DNA of 64,000 nucleotides from Coccinella septempunctata (taxonomy: Eukaryota; Arthropoda; Insecta; Coleoptera; Coccinellidae): NCBI RefSeq assembly GCF_907165205.1, contig NC_058193.1, positions 17,807,521-17,871,520 on the forward strand. The letters are read 5' to 3'. The notes under the pieces are model-generated. The model saw only the letters and a program-made list of their open reading frames with translations, searched no databases and had not been told where the DNA came from. This document shows positions 1 to 10,366 of this stretch, in pieces (position 1 is the first letter of the stretch; each line of letters starts with the position of its first letter). The position numbers and the translations under genes were made by a program.

Positions 1-236
1 CTGTATAATGTTTCAATTTCAGAGCTCTATCGTCAGTATTAGCGGAGATATAAATTTATTTCCATATCGCCATTTTTCCAATTTTTGCTTATAACTCGAA
101 AACAAAAGAAAGTGGCCAAAAATGACTACTACTATTGTTAGTTTCTCAGAACGAGAATGGGGTATCAGATTTTGTTTATCTCCTCTGGTTTGAAAACTGT
201 AGTGCTAAAACATCGAAATTTGCCCACCCTGTACAG
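1..236. repeat. Right-hand part of a CCCTGTA-ended repeat, cut by the window edge
   Basis: The segment ends in CACCCTGTAC just after a GAAATTTGCCCA stretch. The same ending, with minor changes, occurs near 33880 in the foldback element at 31534-33912. The left end lies outside the window or is the CTGTATAATG at base 1. No coding potential is visible. Assignment to the TACAGGG-ended group rests on the terminus alone. Confidence 0.35.
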
Positions 237-2944
237 CGTGAGTAAAATGTTCCATCTATAAGTATACCCTCAGGTATAACTATAGATGAAACGTTGGATG
301 AGCAGAACTATACGGTTACGGACTAGAATTATTTTTTTTTTAGTCACGAATCATGAATTTGTTAGTTTTGAAAAACACAAATAGAAAACATTCCGCGTAC
401 GCTGCTTGACTCTTGTTAGTATTCCGTGCGTCAAACCGAAGGAAACAATTACATATTCTTTACATCTCCCCTCCAAGTTGGGACAAGCGTGTGACTATAA
501 TCAAATCCGAACTTCTTCAAAGTTCTACGTGCACTGTTCACCGGAACGAACAACGGATATAAAGGTTACAGCTCATCATCCTTCGCGTTCATCGTGCAAC
601 ATCTTCGGAAAGGTTCTAGGCGACGATAACTGTTGAGTTGAAATATTAATCGGATACTATTTCGTCGAAAACGCGAAATATGAAGAATGAAGTCTTGTCA
701 CATATAGGTACGCTGGCCACATACCTCGCCACATACGAACGTTTTTAGACGACAAAGCCAGCTTAAATATGTCGTTTAGCAAATAAGGTAGTACATAGTA
801 GTCCATTGACTATGTTATAATCAGCTTGGTTAATGTGTTGGATCAATTAGAAATGCATTTGAAAAAACTATTGTTGCGCAAGTGCTCAGAGATGTTCTCA
901 ATATGAGGGAATAACAAAATTTTTGTCTCCCCCATGCTCCTTCTTCATAATTAGGTCAACCTTGTTGTAAGTCTCCGAATAATTCAAAAATAAAGAAATT
1001 CAGATCTAGAAATATAACTCTGAGACCGACTCATATTTTTTATCCCAAGATTTTAGATTTGAATGACAAGTTATGTAAAAATCTAATAAACGTAGGTACA
1101 TTGTTTTTAAATGGCAACCATCATTTTAGAAAAACAGGATTGATAGGAATATAAACATCAAAGCGAATGGAAAGAATTCCAAATTCCTGAAATTATTCGC
1201 ATTTCCTTAGAGCTTAATGTCGTTGAAATTATTATTTCAATTAATTACAATATATTAGAACAAGGCAGACATGTTACAAGAGAACTCACAATGAAAACAC
1301 ATCTAGTCAAACTATACGTTTATGTTTTTTCCTTAAATATTGACAACCTACTTTCTACAAGTGCTTTCCTGATATATGACCAGAACAAACAGTTATTAAT
1401 GTGTTAAAAAAAACAATAATCGATTGTTCGATCGCTGAAAGTAAGAGTAATTTTCTTATAAATCTAACAAGAAGGGCCATTCACATTCACAATTCATGGA
1501 TCTGGAAAATTGGGAATGTAAAAGCGCTCAAGAATCAAAGACATAATAAATCACGATAACGTAAACATAAAGTCTGGAAAGGCATGTCTTATTTTACGAT
1601 AAAAAGAACCAATGAATGGGCCTTGAAATATAGTCCACTTATGAAATAAACACGATGACAAACGCAAGGGATCGTTATAATGAAATATTGTTTTGAAGTT
1701 AATATTGCCGTTTCTTCTCAAGGTGATAAATCTCATATTAATGGTTTTCCATTTTTTTTCTTCATATATTACATCTCCAAAAGTTCATCGTATATCTCGA
1801 GAAATATGATCCAATCAGCAAAGCTGGATAAAACCAATAATTTGAAGGACGACAAGAACAGTCGATTCTGATTAGTTTTCAAAACATTGCATCATAAAAA
1901 TTCACTAAATTTCAAGAAAAGTTTATAAAGGTTTCTATAAAAATATAAAAAAAGCCTTTTTTTATTATCAGAGATTTTATCAGCCAGGTATCCACCAACG
2001 AATTATTGGAAAATATGAAGAATATACTAGGAGATAATCAAATAAAAAGTTGTCCTTACTATAACCATTCAATATTATATTTCTTTGACTGCTCACAATA
2101 AAACCCACTGAGATTCCTTCCGAAGAGGCGATAGGATAAGAGAAACAAAATATTCGACTCATAAAGAGAGAACTAACGAACAATAAAAATAATCCATAGA
2201 AGTCGTTACACCATTGTTATATAACTCATACAGAACCTCAAGGCTGAAAATGCGAGAGGCCATTCAAATTCATTGCCATATCTATTCGAAGAATAAATAT
2301 TCTAACAATACAGCTCAGTGAATTTTATAAAAATGCCTGTAAGCACGCAGAACATACACGGAATTTACAAAATTATTAGACGAGCTTCGAGCGTAATATA
2401 GATACAAACCACTAAATTCCCCTTTTTTATTTTCACCTCACGTGATCCCAGGTAATGAAAACTCGCCGAAGACATGTGCTTATCATGCAAGATTTATCTT
2501 GCTAGTAACCTGTTGAATACCGAGATGAGCCTTCCCCCTTTCTTCTCAAGGACTTTATAGACCTGACAGGAATTTTGGTGAATGCACGTCGATCACAAGG
2601 GACGCGCAGACAAGATAACTTTGAATTAATTTTAGATAGTTCATCAGCCTCATTCATTATTCTATTTGAATTGATTGAAGTGTAATCGTTCTTTCTATTG
2701 ATTGAGAATAATAATCGGGAATGATAATTAACAATACGATGAAGAAAGACAATTGAGGGATGAATCGCGATTCTATCCAATCCGAAAGACCAAAAGTTGG
2801 TTTTCAATAATAGGACAGTCTGTCCCTGTGCAACGGTGCAGCATAAAATTTTGTATCGTGAAAAAAATGTTTGCGGAATTGATATGTATAGATTGAATTT
2901 GTATGGATAAGTATAATCGAAGAAATGTACCGAGTTCTTGTATT
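237..2944. other. Unassigned AT-rich sequence
   Basis: No recognisable gene is seen. A 76-codon open frame at 406-636 and a 101-codon minus-strand frame at 2502-2807 have no family resemblance that I can name. There is no clear repeat partner elsewhere in the window. Confidence 0.5.
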
Positions 2945-3250
2945 TGCATTAAGGGGAAGTAATACCTCAAAAATCTCCATTCAAAATCGGCATTCTCTAG
3001 TTCCTAATTTAATCTTTCTATTTCTTACGTGAAGCTTTGATTTTTTTTTTTTTTTGAAGTTGAAGGACGTCTTGATGTCATCCCATCCCTTTTTTTTCCA
3101 CTTTAGTTTTTTTTATGAGAAAAAAACTGTTTTCACAATCATTTTTCGACGGTTTTTCGACATATTTCGATAAAAATAACGGGGTGACATCGACGATTCA
3201 ATTGTTTATATATTGCAAGGATTTTCATAGCGATATATGCCAAAATTACG
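2945..3250 (+). repeat. Dispersed repeat, copy A (inverted partner at 59630-59945)
   Basis: Blocks shared in reverse orientation with 59630-59945 include the AGGGGAAGTAATACCTCA segment, the CTAGTTCCTAATTTA segment, a GATGTCA segment followed by poly-pyrimidine, and the GGGGTGACATC segment flanked by TTTTTATCGAAATATG-like sequence. The order of blocks is conserved, so this is a real repeat family. Neither copy shows a long open frame. The class is unknown. Confidence 0.7.
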
Positions 3251-5228
3251 GTGTAGGTCACCGGACAACCATGAATTAGTCATGAAATCTAAATTTCGAT
3301 GGAGTAGTAAGATACTTGAAAACAAGCTGAAATTCTCGACAGTCAGATAGACCTAGTCGCCATTTTGATCATACGAAACTAGCGGTGTCAATGGGTATAG
3401 TACCTATTGTTGGAGAGTTTGGGTGGTTTTATTGTCTGTCCATCAGACAATCTGGCACAAATACGTGAGTACTCAACATAAATTATATTGTACCATATAT
3501 AAAAATAAAACCCAAAAAATCTTTAATATTTATTATATGGATTGAAGTTTTAGATAAGTTAATTATGAGTTTCATTCATGAATTTTGCAAATGCACCGCG
3601 GAAACTATTCAAAATCATTCTTCAAATATGAGGTTTTAAAATTTAAATCCCTTTGTTTCTAGTTTACGATTTGGCAACAGCGCCTACTAGAAAATAAAAA
3701 GAACAATGTCTTGTTTATAAAATAACAGCTGTTGATTTACAGCCATCATAAAGCGCGTACTCACTGGCGAGCCTCAACAGCAACCGGCCATAAAAATACA
3801 AAAAAATTTTACGACCTTCCTCGTTCGTCGCAGACTTCATAGACAGCCATCTTTGTCTATCTCATCAGGATAATGTATTTGTTGTCCTTTATTATCAAGG
3901 CATATTTCAGTCTATGCTGCCAGCTTGTGCAATAGAAACGAAACGCTTCAAATTTTAAATACCCATTTTTATTTTTCATTTTTGAGTACTTAAAATAATT
4001 TTTCTAGGGAAACGGTTGAAATGGTTAATTTCAAAATGTAACGTTTCGAAGATATTTCATGAAACATACATCATTTTCGTCAGAAGGAGTATTCCCTATT
4101 CCATCATGTGGATATTCAAAAGTTGACTCACCCGTTTATTCATTGAAATTTGTTTTGAACTTGATAACAATTGAATGTTTTCAACCCGGTGTTTCTTTTA
4201 ATCTTTTTCCATGAGAAAAGTTCAGAGAAAATCATTTTCTGACTGAAAATTCATATAGAAGCTCAGGAATTAGAAATTGTTTCATGAAAGCCTTCCAATT
4301 ATCACCATAACTGGTATTCCTTTCATCACCAAATCATTTGGTTAGTCCGAAAACCCAGAGGAAAACCCTTCTTTGGAGAACATACTGACAACTCTTATAT
4401 AATGAACATCCAAATTGTGAAAAATGCATGATGAATGTTAGTTACCTACTACCTACCTATTCAAGTCCCATAACTCATGGTTGAAATGCTTACCGAATTA
4501 GATCCGTATGAACCTTTCGTGAGCTGAACAGGAGAAACTAATTTGTAGTCCGACGAGCCTGAATGAATTATCAAGATATTAAAATTTGAATATCGTCAAG
4601 ACTGGAAGCAACCACCGGATTTATCAACGTCGTTCATACATATGTACATATACGCTCTAGTTACAACCATCTGCTTACACAAAACAATAAACCTCCAAAC
4701 TTCAGACAAATCCTCCCTAAATTCGACTGAAACAATACACAACTGTTTGCATACGTAGGTATTACGTAATAGTTCAAAGCGAACATGGTAGCCAGAATGG
4801 ATTTTACACGATCCTCAACAAGTCCACAGGATATGAAATCAGGATAGATATGACGTCGATTGTTGTTTGGTTTCAATGTCGATGCCTGGATAAAAACTGT
4901 CCAAACGTTGCTGGAACCTTCATTAGTCGTGTACCCGCCGCCCAGTTTGAACAAATGAAACATGTTTGAACGCTGAAAAAGGAGGCTTCAGCATTTTTAC
5001 TCTACTGATAAACGGCAATAGCAACTCTTGAGCAAATGGAAGCTGTAGGTCTGAGCAAACGCAAATTGTTGCAATCTGGTAACTAGATGCAGCTAGATAC
5101 ATTTTGTACAGGTTGTCCGAGTTCAAGTGTTCCTATACCTTATTGTGAAAACTAGAGGAACTAGAAGAAAGAGTTCATTGCAAAACTGTCTGTAATCGAT
5201 TGAAATTTTATTTTCTATAACCCACCTT
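3251..5228. other. Unassigned sequence with two adjoining minus-strand open frames
   Basis: Minus-strand frames at 4661-4963 (100 codons) and 4923-5126 (67 codons) overlap in different frames. They could be pieces of one broken coding region, but I recognise no family in them. The remainder is AT-rich without repeats that I could pair. Confidence 0.35.
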
Positions 5229-5296
5229 AATACAGAGTGCTCCGTTTTTTCCCTATTGGTATCAACTTTCTTATTTTAAATGGAACACCCTGTATA
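5229..5296. repeat. Very short TIR remnant, TACAGAGTG...CACCCTGTA
   Basis: The left end TACAGAGTGCTCC and the right end GGAACACCCTGTA are near-perfect inverse complements, only about 40 bases apart. This is the typical pattern of a deeply deleted MITE of the TACAGGG-ended group seen several times in this window. Confidence 0.5.
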
Positions 5297-5563
5297 TTAT
5301 TGCATTTTTTAATTCCTTGTCAAATTTTAAGGTAACTTTGGTATGACAACCATGGTCCTATATAGCACCGATTCTGAAATATTCGACTTTTTCCTAAAAT
5401 TTTAACAGCTGTAGATGCTCACTAAAGAAGCTGACACTAGTTTTCTAATGAACGTATTAAAACCACCGAAAAATAAAGATGCTGATCGCAGAAACTTTTC
5501 AATCGAGTATATTTTTTTATTATATTTATTTCTTACATTTCGTACATTTCATTATTTACTATT

Positions 5564-5780
5564 TGATGCATAACTAATTGTAATATACTCAATAACATAA
5601 TATTCTATGTATTCTCAATAACATAATATTCTATGATTGGTCTGTGTGCGCATGACCTGACAGGTCCAGTGACTGGAGACCGCCAGCCACACACGACATT
5701 GTAAAAGTTACCGTTGGAGTCGATTAATAAAGTCAGTTGAAAAAGCCTTACAATTCTTTTGAATACCATACTATGCAACA
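5564..5780 (+). repeat. 5' LTR
   Basis: It begins TGATGC and ends GCAACA, so it has the canonical TG...CA termini. It aligns without gaps to 10145-10361, with one mismatch. A 22-base motif starting CTCAATAACATAATATTC occurs twice, at 5589-5610 and 5614-5635, in what should be U3. AATAAA at 5726-5731 is the likely polyadenylation signal. No TATA box could be fixed with confidence. Confidence 0.95.
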
Positions 5781-5793
5781 TGGCGCAGTCGGT
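5781..5793 (+). promoter_or_regulatory. Primer-binding site, tRNA-Ser-like
   Basis: TGGCGCAGTCGGT follows the 5' LTR without a gap. It starts with TGG, the complement of the tRNA CCA end. The rest closely matches the primer site I associate with serine tRNA in gypsy-type elements such as 17.6 and 297. Identification of the tRNA is from memory and would need the host tRNA set. Confidence 0.8.
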
Positions 5794-5867
5794 GAAAAAC
5801 TGAAAAATATTAATAACAAATTGGTTATAATTGACAATTACGTGAAAGTAGTGAATAAGAACTATTT

Positions 5868-8528
5868 ATGCCAGAGGATCGCAAAGAAAAATGTGAAATT
5901 AAGACTTCTGTAACCCGGAAGAACAGTGAGATCGGCATGGCGCAGTACATAAAACCAGTGGAGGCTCTGGTATTGAGTGGGAATCTCAATGCAAATTGGA
6001 AGAAATTTAGACTAAACTATGAAATATTCTCAACGGCAGCGAATTTGGATGTAAAAGAAGATAAAATTAAGAAGGCGACGTTCTTGAACGCAATTGGATC
6101 AGATGCTTTGGAATTATATTTGACCTTCAATCTCCCTGATGAAACTACGTATTTGGAAATAATTCAAGCTTTCGATAAATATTGTTCGCCGAAACAAAAT
6201 GTTGTATTTGAAAGATATAAATTCTATACCAGAAATCAAGCACATGGCGAGCCCTTCGATAACTATCTCATGGACCTCAAGAAGTTGGCTAAATCATGCG
6301 AATTTGGAAATCAAGAGGCGTCGATGGTCAGGGACAGGATCGTTCTAGGCGTATGGGACAAAAATCTACAAGAAAAACTTCTTCAGATTGGGAACATGGA
6401 GTTGGACAAAGCTTCAGACCTATGCAGATCGTGGGAAGTGACGCAGGAACAAACGAAAAAATTACAAGTTGGAACGAATGTGACTGATGTTCATTTTGTG
6501 AAAAAAGATAAGTACAAATCATCAACAAACCATTTTTCGAAAAACCATAATTCAAATGCTTCTAATTCTAGAAACAAATGCTCACGATGTTTATCTCACC
6601 ATAAAATTAAAGCATGTCCAGCATATAACAAAAAATGTAATAATTGTCACAAATTGAATCATTTTGCTAAAGCATGTAAATTTCGAAAAGTCAGAGCTAT
6701 TATTGAAAATGATAATGATATAAATTCTGAACCTGATAATAATTGTGATGAATCTAGCTCATTCTATGTGAATACTATTTCTAATATTAGTTTTATATCT
6801 AGGAAAAGCTGGACAGAGAGAATTAGAGTTGGTGGTATTCTTGTCGACTTCAAGTTAGATAGTGGTTCAGACAGCAATATTTTACCGTTGAATATTTATA
6901 AAAAAATGGATGAGTCTTGTAAGAAGTTAAAACCTACCTCAATAATATTAGAAGCTTATGGAGGTCAGAGAATCAAACCTCTAGGAATAATTGATTTAGT
7001 CTGCGAACATAAGGGTGAGAGAGGTGTATTTCCGTTCTTGATTTTAAGTGAAAATTATATTCCAATACTTGGTAATGAAACCTGTGTTACAATGAATTTG
7101 ATTAAGAAAGTAGAAAGTATTGAAAATAATGTTAGTGGTATTAGCCGAGAAGTTTTTCTAGAGAAACATAGTAGTTCGTTCAGAGGTATCGGAAAATACA
7201 GAGTTCCATATAAGATGAAATTAAAAAATGATTATAAAGCTGTTATGAATCCTCCACGAAGAATTCCTTTGAAATTAAGAAAACAATTTTCAGAAACTTT
7301 GGAAGAATTAGAAAAATTAGATATTATTGAAAAAGTGAATCAGCCTGTTGAATGGTTGAATAATATAGTTATTATTGAAAAGAAACAAGGCAATTTGAGA
7401 ATTTGTCTGAGTCCCTTGGAATTAAATAAATATTTGATTAGAGAGCCTTTTGTAATGCCTACTTTAGAAGATATTTCGGAAAAATTATGTGGAATGAAGT
7501 ATTTTTCGGTATTGGATTTCAGTTCGGGATTTTGGAATGTTGAGCTAGATGACTCAAGTAAATTATTGACTTGCTTTGCAACCCCTTCAGGGCAAATATA
7601 TTGTTTTAAAAGATTAGCATATGGCCTATCTGTTGCACCCGAAGTTTTTATGCGATACACTTATCAAAATTTTGGAGATTTACCGGGAGTTTTTATATAT
7701 GTAGACGATCTGTTGGTTATGGGTGAAACACTTGAGGAACATGATGAAAATTTACGGAAGGTATTAGAGCGTGCTAATGAAGTCAATGTAAAATTCAATC
7801 CATCAAAATTTCAGTATAGGTTAAAAGAAGTTAAATATTTGGGTCATATTTTTTCAGAAAAAGGAAGAGCAATAGATACGGACAGATTAAAAGCCTTGGA
7901 AAAATTGGAAATTCCTAGTAGTAAAAAGGAACTGATGAAGGTTCTTGGTTTTATCAATTACATGAGAAGCTACATTATTAATTTGTCCGAATTGACAGCT
8001 CCTCTACGTCAGTTGATTAAAAAGGATGTAATATTTATGTGGACAGATGAGCACACTAAAACATTTGAAAAAATTAAAAAAAGTATTTTGGAGGCCCCAA
8101 TCTTACAAACATTTGATGAATCAAAAGAAATCGTCATCGAAAGCGACAGTAGTCAAAACGGATTGGGATGTTGTTTGATACAAGAAAATAAACCAGTAGC
8201 ATTTGCTTCTAGAAGTCTCTCAGACACAGAAAAACAGTATTCAATGATAGAAAAGGAATTATTAGGCTTGGTTTTCGCTTGCAATAAATTTCATAATTAC
8301 ATTTATTCTAGAGATATCAAAATTAAAACTGATCACAAGCCACTTTTATCTATAATGTCAAAAGAAATTCATAAGATACCCTCTGCAAAGTTACAGAGAA
8401 TGAGATTAAAATTACTAAATTATAATATAAAATTGGAATATGTTCCGGGAAAATATATGTATCTATCTGATTATTTATCTAGACATTTTCTTGAAAACAA
8501 GGGTGATGAAGAAAAAAACTTTGAGTGA
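5868..8528 (+). CDS. gag-pol: Gag-protease-reverse transcriptase-RNase H polyprotein
   Basis: This 886-residue frame runs from capsid to RNase H without interruption. Residues about 25-200 resemble the Gag of K02A2.6-like elements. A zinc-knuckle pair lies at about 238-270; the second member is a canonical C-x2-C-x4-H-x4-C and the first has altered spacing. The aspartic protease has DSGS at 331-334. Reverse transcriptase has YVDD at 611-614. RNase H begins around 755, with a catalytic-type Asp at 760. The chosen ATG is the first in frame, and a second at 5937 (residue 24) is a plausible alternative. The protein would form particles, mature itself and copy the RNA in the cytoplasm. Gag and protease share one frame with no frameshift. 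The frame ends at TGA 8526-8528, just after A7 at 8512-8518, before integrase. Confidence 0.93.
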   Translation: MPEDRKEKCEIKTSVTRKNSEIGMAQYIKPVEALVLSGNLNANWKKFRLNYEIFSTAANLDVKEDKIKKATFLNAIGSDALELYLTFNLPDETTYLEIIQAFDKYCSPKQNVVFERYKFYTRNQAHGEPFDNYLMDLKKLAKSCEFGNQEASMVRDRIVLGVWDKNLQEKLLQIGNMELDKASDLCRSWEVTQEQTKKLQVGTNVTDVHFVKKDKYKSSTNHFSKNHNSNASNSRNKCSRCLSHHKIKACPAYNKKCNNCHKLNHFAKACKFRKVRAIIENDNDINSEPDNNCDESSSFYVNTISNISFISRKSWTERIRVGGILVDFKLDSGSDSNILPLNIYKKMDESCKKLKPTSIILEAYGGQRIKPLGIIDLVCEHKGERGVFPFLILSENYIPILGNETCVTMNLIKKVESIENNVSGISREVFLEKHSSSFRGIGKYRVPYKMKLKNDYKAVMNPPRRIPLKLRKQFSETLEELEKLDIIEKVNQPVEWLNNIVIIEKKQGNLRICLSPLELNKYLIREPFVMPTLEDISEKLCGMKYFSVLDFSSGFWNVELDDSSKLLTCFATPSGQIYCFKRLAYGLSVAPEVFMRYTYQNFGDLPGVFIYVDDLLVMGETLEEHDENLRKVLERANEVNVKFNPSKFQYRLKEVKYLGHIFSEKGRAIDTDRLKALEKLEIPSSKKELMKVLGFINYMRSYIINLSELTAPLRQLIKKDVIFMWTDEHTKTFEKIKKSILEAPILQTFDESKEIVIESDSSQNGLGCCLIQENKPVAFASRSLSDTEKQYSMIEKELLGLVFACNKFHNYIYSRDIKIKTDHKPLLSIMSKEIHKIPSAKLQRMRLKLLNYNIKLEYVPGKYMYLSDYLSRHFLENKGDEEKNFE

Positions 8529-9966
8529 AGTTATTCATACTATTAATGTCAGTGATGAGAGAATTAAAGAGTTCCAAAAAGAAACTAGAGAAGATGCAGT
8601 ATTGAAACATTTAATCGATGCTTGTAAGAATGGTTGGCCTTCACATAAAACAAAAGTCAAGGATGAAATCAAATTTTATTATCAATTTCGAAATGATATC
8701 ACATTGGATGATGGTATTTTGTATATGAATGATCGTATCATAGTTCCAAGCAATTTAAGAACACAGATGTTAGAACTTCTACATGAATCTCATTTGGGCA
8801 TACAGAAATCCAAATTCAGGGCTAAACAATTATTGTATTGGCCAAATATGGACTTACATATTGAGAATTATGTTAGTAAATGTGAGATCTGTCAACTCAA
8901 TCAATCTAGACTTTGTAAAGAACCGATGATCAAAACTGATTTGCCAAATATTCCTTTTAATGAGGTTTCATGTGACATTTTGGAATACAATGCAAAAAAT
9001 TATTTAGTTTTAATAGATATTTATTCTAAATGGATTGAATTGATTACTCTGAAAAATAAGTCATCTAAAGAAATTATTAATGCATGGTTGCAGATATTCT
9101 CAAGATTTGGCATACCTAAAATAGTAATAAGTGATAATGTACCATTCGGTTCATATGAATGTAGAAAGTTTGCATCTGAGTTCAATTTTGCAATTGTTAC
9201 TTCGAGCCCTCATTATCCAAGAGGACATGGACTAGCTGAAAAAGCGGTGCATATTTGTAAAAATATTCTTAAGAAGTCTCGGGATCATATTGATATTTAT
9301 ATAGGTCTTCTAGAATATCGAAACGCACCTGTAAAAGATTTGAAATTTTCTCCATCACAACTATTGCAAAGTCGAATTTCTCGAACCAAATTGCCCATTG
9401 CTGAAAAATTGTTGAAACCTAAATTGAACGCTCAAGTAGAAAAACAATTTCAAAAGAAAGTTAGTAACTATACAAAATTTTATAATCGTAGCAGTAGAAT
9501 AAAACCTGATTTAGAAGAAGGAAATCGCATTATCTTTCGTAAAGATAATAGTTGGATAAAAGGTTTCATTGTCAAGATGGGGAGTACACCTCGCTCATTC
9601 ATTATTAGGGCAGATAATGGTAAAATCTATAGACGCAACAGTTCACAGATAAAACTGTATAAAGAAACATATCTTGAAGTTGATGAGGATATCACCCCTA
9701 AAAATACTGATAGTCATTATGAGGTTATTCACGCACAGGAAAATGTGAAGAATGAATCAATTGTAAATGATAGTATGTTCGATTATTCCCATAGATTGAG
9801 ATGTGGTAAAGAATACAAAAGCACGAATCAATTGAAAATGGTATGTTCAATTGATTCAAATAAACTGAAAAGTGATGATAGAGACAGTGATAGAAATAGA
9901 CAAATGAATCAATTGAAAATGGTATGTTCAATTGATTCAAATAAACTGAAATGTGTGAAGAAGTGA
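8506..9966 (+). CDS. int: Integrase of the LTR retrotransposon, in the +1 frame
   Basis: The open frame extends upstream to 8440. The first sensible start is ATG 8506, 20 bases before the polyprotein's stop, giving 486 residues. Counted from that ATG, a zinc-binding H-x3-H...C-x2-C motif occupies about 93-129. The catalytic triad is D157, D210 and E245, with 52 and 34 residues between, as expected for retroviral-type integrases. A GPY/F-like module follows near residues 340-390. The C terminus carries a duplicated segment encoded by 9825-9870 and 9906-9951. It inserts the cDNA in the nucleus. The frame is offset +1 from gag-pol. Removing one A from the A7 run would fuse the two, so this is either a homopolymer error, a mutation, a +1 shift or reinitiation at ATG 8506. 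Confidence 0.9.
   Translation: MKKKTLSEVIHTINVSDERIKEFQKETREDAVLKHLIDACKNGWPSHKTKVKDEIKFYYQFRNDITLDDGILYMNDRIIVPSNLRTQMLELLHESHLGIQKSKFRAKQLLYWPNMDLHIENYVSKCEICQLNQSRLCKEPMIKTDLPNIPFNEVSCDILEYNAKNYLVLIDIYSKWIELITLKNKSSKEIINAWLQIFSRFGIPKIVISDNVPFGSYECRKFASEFNFAIVTSSPHYPRGHGLAEKAVHICKNILKKSRDHIDIYIGLLEYRNAPVKDLKFSPSQLLQSRISRTKLPIAEKLLKPKLNAQVEKQFQKKVSNYTKFYNRSSRIKPDLEEGNRIIFRKDNSWIKGFIVKMGSTPRSFIIRADNGKIYRRNSSQIKLYKETYLEVDEDITPKNTDSHYEVIHAQENVKNESIVNDSMFDYSHRLRCGKEYKSTNQLKMVCSIDSNKLKSDDRDSDRNRQMNQLKMVCSIDSNKLKCVKK
9754..9951 (+). repeat. Three repeated stem-loops at the 3' end of the integrase frame
   Basis: Two exact 46-bp copies (9825-9870 and 9906-9951) each contain GAATCAATTGA, an 11-base loop and TCAATTGATTC, a perfect 11-bp stem. 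A degenerate third copy begins at 9754. Spacing is 71 and 81 bp. The two exact copies are in the same reading frame, so each is translated as well. The function is unknown. Confidence 0.85.
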
Positions 9967-10131
9967 AAGAGAAAATGAGAATGAGAAAATTTTAGATTAA
10001 GATTTAGGTTAAGATTTAAATTAGGTTAGGGCATAGGTAAAAAAAAAAAATAAAAAATAAAAAATAAAAAAAAAAAATGAATAGATTCTGTTATGTATCA
10101 TTGCTAGTAGCTTGTAGCATCATGTATTTTT
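9967..10131 (+). other. 3' untranslated region of the retrotransposon
   Basis: This stretch is A-rich, with poly-A blocks around 10040-10080, and lies between the integrase stop and the polypurine tract. No open frame or env remnant is seen. Confidence 0.7.
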
Positions 10132-10144
10132 AAGAGGAAGGAGA
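10132..10144 (+). promoter_or_regulatory. Polypurine tract
   Basis: AAGAGGAAGGAGA is all purine and abuts the 3' LTR. It is the expected primer for plus-strand DNA synthesis. Confidence 0.9.
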
Positions 10145-10361
10145 TGATGCATAACTAATTGTAATATACTCAATAACATAATATTCTATGTATTCTCAAT
10201 AACATAATATTCTATGATTGGTCTGTGTGCGCATGACCTGACAGGTCCAGTGACTGGAGACCGCCAGCCACACACGACATTGTAAAAGTTACCGTTGGAG
10301 TCGATTAATAAAGTCAGTTGAAAAAGCCTTACAAATCTTTTGAATACCATACTATGCAACA
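10145..10361 (+). repeat. 3' LTR
   Basis: It is collinear with 5564-5780, with a single difference at 10335. It carries the same AATAAA (10307-10312) and the same duplicated 22-base U3 motif (10170-10191 and 10195-10216). Confidence 0.95.
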
Positions 10362-10366
10362 CTATT

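Larger units (their letters stand above)
5559..10366 (+). mobile_element. Complete Ty3/Gypsy (Mag-clade-like) LTR retrotransposon with target duplication
   Basis: The element proper is 5564-10361 (4798 bp) and is flanked by the 5-bp duplication CTATT at 5559-5563 and 10362-10366. It has 217-bp LTRs, a tRNA-Ser-like primer site, a polypurine tract, Gag-PR-RT-RNase H in one open frame and integrase in an overlapping frame. There is no env-like frame between integrase and the 3' LTR. The Gag opening and the domain order resemble the arthropod K02A2.6-like group of the Mag clade, as I recall it. The LTRs differ only at 5754 (T) versus 10335 (A), which marks a very young insertion. The body is AT-rich, like the surroundings. 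Confidence 0.95.

Noticed and set aside
406..636. 76-codon open frame with fairly balanced composition
   Set aside because: No domain, no homologous text that I recognise and no splice or promoter context. Length is within chance expectation.
8440..8505. Upstream extension of the integrase frame as a separate N terminus
   Set aside because: It overlaps RNase H coding sequence in another frame and its text is unlike any integrase start. The conserved part begins after ATG 8506.
8505..8528. A classical -1 slippery-site frameshift at the A-rich run
   Set aside because: The integrase frame is +1, not -1, relative to the polyprotein, so a -1 slip cannot explain its expression.
9725..9940. Minus-strand 71-codon frame with repeated MNQLNIPFSIDS-like text
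   Set aside because: It arises from the palindromic hairpin repeats inside the integrase frame.
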